Shown piece by piece: positions 13,508-21,413 of a stretch of 64,000 bases of DNA. This DNA comes from JACKAL01 sp964400355 (GTDB taxonomy: Bacteria; Bdellovibrionota; Bdellovibrionia; Bdellovibrionales; JAGQZY01). A program made the translations under genes and the position numbers. The stretch covers positions 1-64,000 of the forward strand of contig CAYNTO010000002.1 of assembly GCA_964400355.1 (NCBI GenBank). Direction: 5' to 3'. The notes under the pieces are model-generated. The model saw only the letters and a list, made by a program, of their open reading frames with translations. It was not told the DNA's origin and did not search any database. Every line of letters begins with the position of its first letter. Position 1 is the first letter of the stretch.

Positions 13508-13853
13508 TGGTGGAGGCGCCGGGAGTTGAACCCGGGTCCGTAAGTGATCCGCATTAAGGCGCTACATACTTAGCCGATGATTGTTGAGCCGGGGTCGTTC
13601 ATCGACAGACTAGCCCGGCACTTGATCCAATTTATTTAAATCTTTAGGCTTGAATCACCACCTAAAAATCGAGATGACTAAGTTGCATCTCGGGAATTGC
13701 GTCATCACCAAAACCGTCGATGGCTACTTTATACTAAGCAGCAAAAGCGAAAGATTCGCCAAATAAAACAAATTGCACATTTTTAACGAGGTCCTCATGC
13801 GCCCCGGTATGCTCCCCAAGTTTCACATCCCACGTCGAAGCCAGTACGCCCCC
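13508..13853 (-). ncRNA. ssrA: tmRNA (transfer-messenger RNA)
   Basis: tmRNA rescues stalled ribosomes by acting first as tRNA-Ala and then as a short mRNA that tags the nascent chain for degradation. The 3' end (minus strand) has the T-arm GGGTTCAACTCCC and the acceptor arm CGCCTCC followed by ACCA. The 5' end at 13853 is GGGGGCGTACTGGCTTCGACG, whose first seven bases pair with CGCCTCC (one G-U). The mRNA-like part contains a frame GGC GAA TCT TTC GCT TTT GCT GCT TAG (13734-13760 on this strand), giving a probable tag GESFAFAA, similar in length and Ala-Ala ending to known tags. The encoded CCA is complete. The accessory island lies directly on its 3' side, a known integration hot spot. Confidence 0.95.
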
Positions 13854-14026
13854 ATAAGATCAAACTTAAAGTCCTAATAAATATAGCAGATTTTTGCTTC
13901 CAAGTACAGCAGTTGCGACCAAGGCAGTTATTCCCCATTTGCGCATCTAATGCCCGCAGCTGCACTACCAAAGTGGAAGCCAGACCCTCTGTCTCCCGCT
14001 GTCTTTGGATGCTGCATTGTAGCTAC

Positions 14027-14049
14027 AAAAAAGGGGGGCGCGCCTTTTT
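14027..14049 (+). other. Hairpin in leader of S1-domain gene
   Basis: AAAAAGG (14028-14034) and CCTTTTT (14043-14049) can pair around a loop containing the palindrome GGCGCGCC (14037-14044), about 27 bases before the S1-domain start. It could be an attenuator-like leader hairpin. The rest of the 222 bases between ssrA and this gene should contain two divergent promoters, which I could not place with confidence. Confidence 0.3.
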
Positions 14050-14075
14050 GCGGGGGGTAGGCTATAAGGGTGGGC

Positions 14076-15299
14076 ATGTCTAAAACTAAAAATAACAACG
14101 ACGATCTTTTTGGCCCATCCACTACTAACGCGTCTGAGGACTTTGCGACGATGTTCGAGCAATCGCAGGCGAACGTTCATAAAACTTTGCGTGTTGGCGA
14201 CAAGTTTAAGGCGGAGATTTTGAGTATTGGGAAGAGTGAGGCGTTTGTCGCTACGGGTACGCCGATGGATGCGGTTCTTTTGGGGACCGATCTTTTGGAT
14301 GAGAACAAAAATGTAAAGTACAAAGTGGGCGACGTGATCGACGTGGTTGTGGTGCGTGTGACCAACGATGAGATCCGTGTCACCCGCAAAGGTGCTAAAG
14401 GTGCGCCTGTGGATTTTGATAGCCTCGAAGACGCATTCGATATGGAAATGCCGGTGGAGGGTAAGGTCACTGAGGTAGTGAACGGTGGCTTTCGTGTGTC
14501 TGTCCAAGGGCAGAATGCGTTTTGTCCAGTCAGCCAATTGGGAATTCCGTTTGGTGCGGACGGTAACGAATACGTGGGTAAAAAGTTTGAGTTTATTATC
14601 ACCCAGTTTGAACCTAAAAAAAGAAACATCGTCGTCTCTCGCAAAAAACTTTTAAATCTTCAAAAAGCTGAGAACGAAGGCGTGTGGCTCACGCAGAACA
14701 AAGTGGGCGATATCGTTACCGGTGACGTCACTCGTGTGGAGCAGTTCGGTGCGTTTGTGGATCTCGGCGGTGGCGTCGAGGGTCTCGTTCACGTGTCCGA
14801 AGTGGGTTTTACGCGCCTCAAACATGCCAACGAAGGCGTGCGTGTGGGGGATAAAGTTCAGGTAAAGATCTTGCGCATCGAAGAGACCGAGAACCAAGTC
14901 AAGATCAGTCTTTCCATGAAACAAGCCGGTGAGCTTGTGGATCCGTGGAACATGATTCCGCAAACATTTCCGGTGGGCACAGTGTTCGATGGCATCGTCG
15001 ACAAACGCGAGCCTTACGGCATGTTCATTCATATCACTCAGGGCATTAATGGCTTACTGCCAAAGTCTAAATGGCGCGATTCCGAAGAGGCGAAAAAATT
15101 TGATCACACCAACAAGGGTGACGTGATCAAAGTGCGTATCGATGAGATTCGTTTTGAAGATCGCAAGATCTCTCTGGGGCTTCCCACTGAGGAGCAGGAC
15201 AACTCTTGGCAGAGTCATAAGTCCGCACAATCCATGGGTGGATTGAGTGGCTCATTTGCGGCGGCATTCGCAAAGGCACAGGTAAAACCAAAGAGCTAA
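14076..15299 (+). CDS. S1-domain RNA-binding protein (rpsA-like, four repeats)
   Basis: The 407-residue protein is built of four S1 RNA-binding repeats. After a low-complexity acidic start, they lie at about 40-105, 125-190, 210-282 (VTRVEQFGAFVDLGGGVEGLVHVSEV, the best match) and 300-375 (VDKREPYGMFIHI). It resembles ribosomal protein S1 or its short homologues, which bind mRNA near the ribosome. Canonical S1 has up to six repeats, so this may be a second S1-like protein. The ATG at 14076 is preferred over a GTG at 14070 because an AAGGGTGGG stretch precedes it. The gene ends in a palindromic terminator shared with a convergent dehydrogenase gene. Confidence 0.85.
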   Translation: MSKTKNNNDDLFGPSTTNASEDFATMFEQSQANVHKTLRVGDKFKAEILSIGKSEAFVATGTPMDAVLLGTDLLDENKNVKYKVGDVIDVVVVRVTNDEIRVTRKGAKGAPVDFDSLEDAFDMEMPVEGKVTEVVNGGFRVSVQGQNAFCPVSQLGIPFGADGNEYVGKKFEFIITQFEPKKRNIVVSRKKLLNLQKAENEGVWLTQNKVGDIVTGDVTRVEQFGAFVDLGGGVEGLVHVSEVGFTRLKHANEGVRVGDKVQVKILRIEETENQVKISLSMKQAGELVDPWNMIPQTFPVGTVFDGIVDKREPYGMFIHITQGINGLLPKSKWRDSEEAKKFDHTNKGDVIKVRIDEIRFEDRKISLGLPTEEQDNSWQSHKSAQSMGGLSGSFAAAFAKAQVKPKS

Positions 15300-15326
15300 T
15301 TTTTGGTGTCGTTGACACCAAAAATT
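15298..15326. terminator. Perfect 13-bp palindromic bidirectional terminator
   Basis: AATTTTTGGTGTC and GACACCAAAAATT pair perfectly around a GTT loop. It lies between convergent genes, overlaps both stop codons and has A/T runs on both sides, fitting a terminator that works in both directions. It resembles the palindrome at 38264-38288. Confidence 0.85.
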
Positions 15327-16110
15327 ACAACAGATCCCATTCTTCCTTACGCGCTTTCATGAACATATCATTGCGCGTTTTATGAAGCTCATTGTATTTC
15401 TCTTGGCCTTGAAAGGCCGCATTCCTCATCGGCTGAACATTCTTCACCAGAATTTCGGGCGCGTTGGGCGTTTCTCTTAGTATAGAAAAAACTTCTGCGA
15501 TAAATTCCTCAAGCGGCATGGCGTGCGGATCGCTCGCCTGGCGTTCGCCCATCAAGTGCGTCTGAACATACGGAGGTGCAAGCTCCTTCACCTCAATATT
15601 CGTGCCTTGCAGCTGGTAGCGCAAGCTCTCGGTGTAAGAGTGAAGTGCCGCTTTGGTCGCGCAATACGTGGGCGCCATAGCAAGTGGCATAAAGGCTAAG
15701 CCCGAAGTCACCGTCATGATCGTCGCGGACGACTGCTTGAGAAAGTGGGGGAGGAGGAGATTGGTGAGGTGGAGTGGGCCTGTGAGGTTGGTTGCGATGG
15801 TGTCCTGGGCCACTTTGATGTTGTGTCCACTGGTGAGCTTTTCGTTGGCCATAATCCCGGCGTTGTGGATAACCACGTTGAGAGCGGGGAATTTGGAAAT
15901 GGCCAGTTGTGCGAGCGTTTCTATACTAGCCGCATCGGTCATATCCACTGTCAATGTGTGAAGCCCTTTTTCAGCAGCAAGTTGTAGTTTTTTGTACGTG
16001 CGACCGGCGACAATAACTTCGTTGCCTAATTTTTTAAACTCTTCGGCCATAGCGAGTCCGATGCCAGAGCCGCCACCCGTGATCAAAATTGTGTTGCCAG
16101 ATAAATTCAT
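15325..16110 (-). CDS. Short-chain dehydrogenase/reductase (DltE-like)
   Basis: A 261-residue classical SDR oxidoreductase. The Rossmann cofactor motif TGGGSGIG is at 11-18, NAG at about 87-89, a catalytic Ser in VTSGLAF and Y-x-x-x-K in YCATKAALHSYTESL (near 150-154). The overall pattern, with the late VKELAPPYVQT segment, is closest to DltE-like SDRs (COG3967). The substrate cannot be told. The downstream end overlaps the palindromic terminator. Its start lies 11 bases after the beginning of a 55-base repeat bordering an assembly gap, so its promoter region is duplicated in this assembly. Confidence 0.85.
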   Translation of the reverse strand: MNLSGNTILITGGGSGIGLAMAEEFKKLGNEVIVAGRTYKKLQLAAEKGLHTLTVDMTDAASIETLAQLAISKFPALNVVIHNAGIMANEKLTSGHNIKVAQDTIATNLTGPLHLTNLLLPHFLKQSSATIMTVTSGLAFMPLAMAPTYCATKAALHSYTESLRYQLQGTNIEVKELAPPYVQTHLMGERQASDPHAMPLEEFIAEVFSILRETPNAPEILVKNVQPMRNAAFQGQEKYNELHKTRNDMFMKARKEEWDLL

Positions 16111-16309
16111 AAAAGCTCCCTGCGCTAGATATATAAGTATCTATAGCACTGAGGNNNNNNNNNNNNNNNNNNNNNNNNNNNNNNNNNNNNNNNNNNNNNN
16201 NNNNNNNNNNNNNNNNNNNNNNNNNNNNNNNNNNNNNNNNNNNNNNNNNNNNNNGATAAATTCATAAAAGCTCCCTGCGCTAGATATATAAGTATCTATA
16301 GCACTGAGG
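16100..16309. other. Assembly gap (100 N) flanked by identical 55-bp repeat
   Basis: Bases 16155-16254 are N (exactly 100). The 55 bases before the gap (16100-16154) are identical to the 55 bases after it (16255-16309). An identical overlap of odd, k-mer-like length at two contig ends joined by exactly 100 N is what scaffolding of de Bruijn graph contigs leaves. The real sequence is probably continuous with one copy of the 55 bases. Confidence 0.9.
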
Positions 16310-16344
16310 AGCTTGCTTGTCTGGTCTATTTTTTTCGTGTTTAG

Positions 16345-16794
16345 CTATTCATCGGCAGGCTGAGTGGATACGACTTCGTCAGATTTTTGTTCCGGCGGCG
16401 CTGGCGGAGCTTCTGCGGTTTTCACCGAGGCAACGTTTCTCATTCGCTTGCGCGGTTTGTGGTCGCTCTCGCCGTAAATTTTGCTCACGTCCTGATAAAG
16501 GGATGCAACACCGTTATCGATGTCGCGAGATTCATCGGCCCAACAGCGTGATTTTTGTTTAATGATCCGATCGTTGAGGCTCGCCACCTCTTCTTTGTAC
16601 GGTCCCGAGAGTTTGGTGGCCAAATCCACATTGACCTCTTGGTAGGCGTTAAAAATGCTCTGCAGTTCACCCAGTTTGACCTGGCTGTCCTGGTGCATCT
16701 TTTCGCAGTTGAGTTTATGGGGATCGTTCTTAGAGGTAGATGAACACGCTGTAAGGACGCCGACGCTGATTGCTAAGATGAATGTTTTTTTCAT
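16345..16794 (-). CDS. Hypothetical lipoprotein
   Basis: A 149-residue protein with a lipoprotein signal peptide (lipobox LTAC, lipidated Cys17). The mature part is largely helical (about 35-110), and the tail is a Pro/Glu-rich, probably disordered segment (PPAPPEQ). It has no recognised domain. It is monocistronic, with the assembly gap downstream and a long intergenic stretch upstream (16795-16976) where I see nothing definite. Confidence 0.75.
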   Translation of the reverse strand: MKKTFILAISVGVLTACSSTSKNDPHKLNCEKMHQDSQVKLGELQSIFNAYQEVNVDLATKLSGPYKEEVASLNDRIIKQKSRCWADESRDIDNGVASLYQDVSKIYGESDHKPRKRMRNVASVKTAEAPPAPPEQKSDEVVSTQPADE

Positions 16795-16976
16795 GACAAT
16801 ACATTCGGTGCAATTTTCAAAAACTCAAAAGGGTTCTCATAGTGGGACGCAAATTGTTTTTTCCATCTCTTAATGAGATGGAAAAAATAAATCCCGAGGC
16901 TCATCTCACTGTCTATGTACAAAGAGAGAGCGGTCGGGAGCGCAGTCAATCCGTAGATTGAGGTGCTAAAGTTAAG

Positions 16977-17693
16977 TTATCTCTTGCGTTTTTTAGGCGC
17001 TGTGGCTTTTTTGGCTTTGCCTTTAGCCATTTTTCCTTTTGAGGTCGCGGAGGTCTTCGACTTGGCTTTCGCCGCCATTTTTAAAGATTTTTTGGCAGTT
17101 TGGGCTGCGGATTTCTTTTTTGCTGGCTGTTTCTTTTTCTTCGCGGCAGCCATTTTTTTTCCACTCTTGCCAGTGGAACTACTTACCTCGTCAAATCCAG
17201 GGCTAACGCCTCGGGATTGGCCTGGAGTAAAATCATCTCTGTCGCGCATATCGGATTCGTCGTATCCGTGCCGAAACGCATGATTTCGGCGCGCCTCGCG
17301 AAAACGCTCGTTGTCGGTATCTTCATAAAACTCGTTGGCAAAGTTGTGGACCTCTTCACGTCCTTCAAAACGACCTCCACCTTCTCCAGCTCCGTAATCG
17401 CTGAGGAGATCAGGTCCAGAGTTTTGCAAACCGCGTTCGCGATCGGATCGTGTGGGTTGGGCGGCATCGTGTGCTTGAGTGTGATAATGTCCATACATTC
17501 CCCTGTCGCTGTCGTAGCCATAGCGGTCGTTGTCATCCATGTGAATATCTTTTTGGGTTTTGGAATTTTTTTTGTCGCCTGGGATAGAAGTGCCGTGCTC
17601 GAAGTCTTCGTCGAGTTCATCAGCACTGCGTAGATTTCTTTTTTCTGAGGCCTTTGTGGAAATTTTCGAGTCGGTATCGTGATGTCTTGGCAT
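16977..17693 (-). CDS. Histone H1-like Lys/Ala-rich protein with acidic N-terminal part
   Basis: A 238-residue protein in two halves. Residues 1-155 are hydrophilic, rich in Asp, Arg, Gly, Tyr and His (for example RYGYDSDRGMYGHYH) and probably disordered or loosely folded. From about 165 onward it is a Lys/Ala/Ser repeat like the tails of bacterial histone H1 homologues, ending KKATAPKKRKR. The tail should bind DNA or RNA without sequence specificity, and the acidic half may tune this or bind partners. A similar Lys/Ala-rich segment is found at the N-terminus of the rpoH-like factor in this window, and the neighbouring gene also has a basic end. Confidence 0.65.
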   Translation of the reverse strand: MPRHHDTDSKISTKASEKRNLRSADELDEDFEHGTSIPGDKKNSKTQKDIHMDDNDRYGYDSDRGMYGHYHTQAHDAAQPTRSDRERGLQNSGPDLLSDYGAGEGGGRFEGREEVHNFANEFYEDTDNERFREARRNHAFRHGYDESDMRDRDDFTPGQSRGVSPGFDEVSSSTGKSGKKMAAAKKKKQPAKKKSAAQTAKKSLKMAAKAKSKTSATSKGKMAKGKAKKATAPKKRKR

Positions 17694-17827
17694 GGGAACC
17701 TCGTTTCTTTCTTGGTTTCATTCTACAGAAGCCTATTTTGAAATATGTGTAGATCCTGTGAAGTGAATACGTAGATTCCTAAAATGGAAATTGCGCGATG
17801 CAAACTAGACTATTTTTTTACCCACTC

Positions 17828-18148
17828 TTAAGAAAACATTTTTGGAGTGGGACGGGAACTCTGAGAGGAAGATTTCGACAATTCAGTTTGTAACTTGAGC
17901 GCCAAATTGCCGGCTTCTGACTCCACAAGGTAGGCCGGTTTCTGCGGAGACCCATTGCGCTTTATGGATTTTCCTTTGATCACTTTGCTGATGCTCTTGG
18001 TATGAACTTCCTTGACCACCCCATTGATCGCGCGACCCAGCCATTGCCACTGGACTTTGTCGCCAATTTTAAACGCTGTTGCCGGTTTCGAGTCCTTGTC
18101 GGACGCCGGTGATTTGGCTTTTAATTTCCCAGAGGTCTTTTTGGCCAT
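17828..18148 (-). CDS. DUF2945 / HVA1 Tudor-like small protein
   Basis: A 106-residue protein. A basic Ser/Lys-rich start is followed by FKIGDKVQWQWLGRAINGVVKEVHT ... PAYLVESEAGNLALKL, the pattern of the DUF2945 (hypervirulence-associated TUDOR) domain, which ends with a Ser-rich tail. The function of this family in bacteria is unknown; the fold suggests a small binding module. The ATG at 18148 is preferred; a GTG at 18163 adds five residues, and neither has a clear ribosome-binding site. Confidence 0.7.
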   Translation of the reverse strand: MAKKTSGKLKAKSPASDKDSKPATAFKIGDKVQWQWLGRAINGVVKEVHTKSISKVIKGKSIKRNGSPQKPAYLVESEAGNLALKLQTELSKSSSQSSRPTPKMFS

Positions 18149-18308
18149 GAGCCACTGTTTCACAGCCGTGACAGTGGTGCAAGTACATGGTGGAGCGCGC
18201 CAATGATTCTCTTTTGTTAAATTTACTCCGTGCCGCTGGAAGGTGGTAGGAGTGGAGCCGTTTTGTTAAAAGGAGCTCGGGTCATCTTCTAAAGGGCGGA
18301 ACAAGGCA

Positions 18309-18902
18309 ATGGGGTCACTGCTTTTCATTTTTGGTTTTCTCTGGGGCACGCCGGTACATGCGAAGCCCTGTTACGACACGGTTGACGAAGTCGCGCCCGC
18401 ATATCTTTTTGTGGATCATAATATTTATCGCCCGCTGATGTGTTCCGACACCATTTTCGCCTTCGTGCAAAATTTAAAGTCATCGCCAGTGGATCTTGCA
18501 GATTCAAAGGTTGTGGTGCTTCGCCATAAGGGTGCTCCGCACATGGGTGTGGAACCCTTGCAGCCACGTCTCAACTTTAAAGAGTTTACTTACAAAGCCG
18601 CGAAGTGGGGTTTTCATATGTTTTTGGTGATCGATGGTTTGGTGTTTGATTTTGACAACACGGATTTCCCGCAGGCGGTCGGTATAGAGGCTTACATGGG
18701 CACCATGTGGGATCCGTTAAAATTGCGGGACTATGTGGTTCAAATAAAAGCCGCAGAGGCGCTCACACCTGCTGACTTGTACGGAGAGTTCAAAGGCCAG
18801 GGACTCATTTCCGCCGCAAATCTTATGACGATGTTCACCAAAGCTTCCTGCACGCTCCAATCTCCGATAGGAATATATCCATGGTCCACTTTGAGCCACT
18901 AA
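18309..18902 (+). CDS. Secreted protein, possible Cys-His-Asp hydrolase
   Basis: A 197-residue protein with a signal peptide (about 1-18, ending VHA-K). The mature part has a Cys in PLMCSDTIFAFVQNL that could start a catalytic helix, and later GFHMFLVIDGLVFDFDN, a His on a strand followed by Asp in FDFDN. The C...H...D order is like that of papain-fold amidases and transglutaminases, but I cannot place the family and this is only suggestive. The stop overlaps the start of the acetyltransferase gene by 22 bases, so they are probably cotranscribed. Confidence 0.65.
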   Translation: MGSLLFIFGFLWGTPVHAKPCYDTVDEVAPAYLFVDHNIYRPLMCSDTIFAFVQNLKSSPVDLADSKVVVLRHKGAPHMGVEPLQPRLNFKEFTYKAAKWGFHMFLVIDGLVFDFDNTDFPQAVGIEAYMGTMWDPLKLRDYVVQIKAAEALTPADLYGEFKGQGLISAANLMTMFTKASCTLQSPIGIYPWSTLSH

Positions 18903-19387
18903 CATCCATTCACGCTGCCGAGCTGTCAGAGCTGGCTCAACGCATTTTCATCGATACATTTTTACCGTCGAACGCAGCTGAACCTGTGCATGCATACGCC
19001 AATGAGTACCTCAGTGCAGAGGCTTTTCAAAAGACTCTTGTGGACCCGGCATTCACCTCTTTGGGTGTGTATGTTGCGGGCCAACTAGTGGGTTATATTC
19101 AGCTCGTACGCAATCGCGAAGAATCTTATGAGGGCACGGATCTTGAGCTCAAGCGCTTTTACTTGGAGTTTTCCCAGCACGGTAAGGGCATTGCCCGCGA
19201 TATGATGGAAAAGGTGTACGACATCGCTAAGGGTTTGGGTTATAAAAAGTTTTGGCTGGGCGTGTGGGAAAAGAATGATCGCGCGCTTCGGTTCTACACT
19301 AAGAACGGCTTTCGTCGCGTGTCCTCTCATGTCTTCAACATGGGGGGAGAAATCCAAACCGACGACATCTACATCAAAGAACTCTGA
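18881..19387 (+). CDS. GNAT-family N-acetyltransferase
   Basis: A 168-residue Gcn5-related acetyltransferase. The acetyl-CoA binding motif A is at about 99-115 (YLEFSQHGKGIARDMMEK), followed by LGVWEKNDRALRFYTKNGF (about 127-145), the typical motif B with Asn and Tyr. The substrate is unknown; the spacing resembles small-molecule acetylases such as spermidine/spermine-type or protein N-alpha types. It overlaps the preceding secreted-protein gene. Confidence 0.85.
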   Translation: MVHFEPLTSIHAAELSELAQRIFIDTFLPSNAAEPVHAYANEYLSAEAFQKTLVDPAFTSLGVYVAGQLVGYIQLVRNREESYEGTDLELKRFYLEFSQHGKGIARDMMEKVYDIAKGLGYKKFWLGVWEKNDRALRFYTKNGFRRVSSHVFNMGGEIQTDDIYIKEL

Positions 19388-19429
19388 TTGCCCATTGTGT
19401 AAACAACAACACAAATAAATCACACCGGG

Positions 19430-19450
19430 AGCGGGAAATAAAATCCCGCT
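19430..19450 (+). terminator. Hairpin after acetyltransferase gene
   Basis: AGCGGGA (19430-19436) and TCCCGCT (19444-19450) form a 7-bp stem with a 7-base A/T loop. It is followed only by TT, so it is a weak intrinsic terminator candidate. Confidence 0.45.
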
Positions 19451-19508
19451 TTGGCTATCCTACAAGAGTCGCCGCGGCACTTGCCGCAAGGCTTTTAAGG
19501 AGATGTGT

Positions 19509-19760
19509 ATGACAAAGAATTCAAATAAAATTTCTGAAGAAGTTGTTAAAAAAGGTCCAACACCGAAAGTTTCCGATGACCGCCTTGCGGAATTGGGATT
19601 CTTGCCGAAAGAAAAAACCGACAATTCCGTGCCTACAGAAAACGATGCCATCAATCGTCTCAACAACGAGCAGGGCAAAGTAGGGTGGATTGTTCTTTGG
19701 TTACTGGGAGTGCCAATCCCGGTACTGTTCATTCTGTTTTTACTTCGTGGCTGCACGTGA
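19509..19760 (+). CDS. Small single-TM membrane protein
   Basis: An 83-residue protein: a hydrophilic N-terminal part (about 1-55) and one C-terminal transmembrane helix, GWIVLWLLGVPIPVLFILFLL, ending in RGCT. The helix with its GVPIP centre looks like that of small conserved membrane proteins of unknown function. The ATG at 19509 has AAGGAGAT five bases upstream, which decides it over 19503. It is convergent with the dehydrogenase gene, whose stop is 4 bases away. Confidence 0.7.
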   Translation: MTKNSNKISEEVVKKGPTPKVSDDRLAELGFLPKEKTDNSVPTENDAINRLNNEQGKVGWIVLWLLGVPIPVLFILFLLRGCT

Positions 19761-19764
19761 TCGG

Positions 19765-20556
19765 TTAGTGGGGCTTGACCAAAGCTTTAGAAATTTTTCG
19801 TACCACCGCGCGGGGAGCGAAGCGGCCGGCAAAAGCCATTGTGGAGTTCATCGCTCCATGAATGGCCACCACTTTTCTGTTTTTCATCGCTTCAAATATA
19901 AATTGAGCGACCTCTTGTGAGGTTGGAACCGGTCCACGTTTAAAGAGCTTCGCGGAATCCAGATGTGCAGAACTCTGAAAGCCCGACTGCGTGGGGCCAG
20001 GGCAAATGGCGGTCGCATAGACGCCGGCGCCACTGAGCTCTTCGGAAAGAGCTTCCGTTAAACTCAGCACATAGGCCTTTGTGGCAAAGTACACCGCCAT
20101 ATAGGGCCCGGGCTGGAAAGCAGCCGTGGATGCAATGTTCACGATATGACCCGAGCGCCGCTTTTTCATTCCCTGCAAATACAAGTGGGTAAGAGCAGTG
20201 AGTGTTGTGATGTTCAAGTTGATCATTTGCACTTGTCGCTCTAAATCCAATTCCGAAAAATCACCACAATCTCCGAAACCGGCATTGTTGACTAAAATAT
20301 CCACCTGGCGACCGAGACCGTCTGTTTTAGCGTATAGGGTTTTCGCAGAGTCCACATCGGAAAGATCCATAGCAATAACATCAACAGTGTTGGACGTGGT
20401 TTTAATTTTTTCCTGCAGTTCGGTGAGTTTGTCTTTACTGCGCGCGACGAGAATCAGATTGTATTTTTCATGGGCGAGAATTTTCGCCAGTTCCCAGCCT
20501 ATGCCGCTAGAGGCTCCAGTGATAAGTACAGTGGGTTGCGTTTGTGCATTAGACAT
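19765..20556 (-). CDS. Short-chain dehydrogenase/reductase (SDR)
   Basis: A 263-residue classical SDR: TGASSGIG (14-21), NNAG (about 91-94), catalytic Ser in NIASTAA, Tyr-x-x-x-Lys in YFATKAYVLSLTEAL and PG in ICPGPTQSGF. The C-terminal part (FIFEAMKNRKVVAIHG) is typical of the COG0300 (DltE/YqjQ-type) group acting on lipids or steroids; the substrate is not known. The start overlaps the end of the upstream zinc-ribbon membrane protein by 8 bases, so they form an operon. Confidence 0.85.
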   Translation of the reverse strand: MSNAQTQPTVLITGASSGIGWELAKILAHEKYNLILVARSKDKLTELQEKIKTTSNTVDVIAMDLSDVDSAKTLYAKTDGLGRQVDILVNNAGFGDCGDFSELDLERQVQMINLNITTLTALTHLYLQGMKKRRSGHIVNIASTAAFQPGPYMAVYFATKAYVLSLTEALSEELSGAGVYATAICPGPTQSGFQSSAHLDSAKLFKRGPVPTSQEVAQFIFEAMKNRKVVAIHGAMNSTMAFAGRFAPRAVVRKISKALVKPH

Positions 20557-20914
20557 TTTGGTGCTCGTTTGTAAGATAGACCATGTGGCCGCAGCTCAAG
20601 CAAATAGTTCGCAGTGGCAACTGAGGCCCACCTACGGTTTGCGTCGTCTTTTTGTCACAGCTGGGGCAATGGACTTCGAGGTTTTCGACAAGATAGTTGC
20701 GCTGATAGGCTCGATAGGTCATTGCGGCAGTCACAATCACGCCAACTGGTACCAGCACAAAGTGAAGAATGGGAATGAACACGCTAACGAATGTAAGGCC
20801 ACCGGCTTTTGCCAAAGTCTTTGCCACGTTGGTTAAGCGTGTCCCCGATGGAACCGGAGCAATTCGCAGGTCAGGATAAATAATTTTCTCGCCAGCAGAG
20901 TTTGAAATAATCAT
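20549..20914 (-). CDS. Membrane protein with zinc-ribbon C-terminus
   Basis: A 121-residue protein. A hydrophobic stretch at about 38-65 probably forms one or two membrane segments (FVSVFIPILHFVLVPVGVIV). It is followed by a cytoplasmic treble-clef or rubredoxin-type ribbon, CPSC ... CLSCGH (about 83-110). No family is recognised. It lies 6 bases after the lipoprotein gene and overlaps the dehydrogenase gene, suggesting a three-gene unit. Confidence 0.65.
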   Translation of the reverse strand: MIISNSAGEKIIYPDLRIAPVPSGTRLTNVAKTLAKAGGLTFVSVFIPILHFVLVPVGVIVTAAMTYRAYQRNYLVENLEVHCPSCDKKTTQTVGGPQLPLRTICLSCGHMVYLTNEHQNV

Positions 20915-20920
20915 GTTCGA

Positions 20921-21211
20921 TCAATCGCAAAAGTATGCGGTGCCACTGACCGCTTGGCCAAGTGCACCGGTTTGTTTCATGTGGACGTAGTTGGCGCCTT
21001 TGCGGGCGGCATCGAGCTTCATGTCTTCAAGGGCTTCTTCGAACTTTCCTGTAACGTTTTTCACACGTCCTTCCACAGGGCCAATCTCTTTGCAGTCCTT
21101 ATCGGCGTCATCACGGCTCACTTTGACGTTGTCTGCTTCGGGTTTGATCGGATGGCTGGAACACGCCGTAATCACGGAAGCGCTCAGAACGATCGCCACT
21201 ACATATTTCAT
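20921..21211 (-). CDS. DUF4156-like lipoprotein
   Basis: A 96-residue lipoprotein (signal peptide with lipobox ITAC, Cys17). The mature region CKEIGPVEG ... DAARKGANYVHMKQ ... GTAYFC fits the DUF4156/RcsF-like pattern of small outer-membrane lipoproteins, with two Cys that could form a disulfide. It is the first gene of the unit with the zinc-ribbon protein and the dehydrogenase. AGGAGG lies a few bases before the ATG. Confidence 0.75.
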   Translation of the reverse strand: MKYVVAIVLSASVITACSSHPIKPEADNVKVSRDDADKDCKEIGPVEGRVKNVTGKFEEALEDMKLDAARKGANYVHMKQTGALGQAVSGTAYFCD

Positions 21212-21413
21212 AAAACCTCCTCCAACAATGGAGTGAACAATCTAAACCATTCAGCTCTTCCTACAAAGAACTTTTGCCCCCGCCGGCGGGAACAGCCCCT
21301 CTGTGGCGTGCGGGAAGGACGCCTTGTGTCAGGAGGGAGAATTCCCTCGTTTTAGCCTGTTTTTTTGGCTCCAACGTGGACTTCCTCGGAGGGCTGGAAT
21401 AGACCTCAGGAGC

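Noticed and set aside
16155..16254. Open frame running through the N gap
   Set aside because: It depends on unknown bases and is not evidence of a gene.
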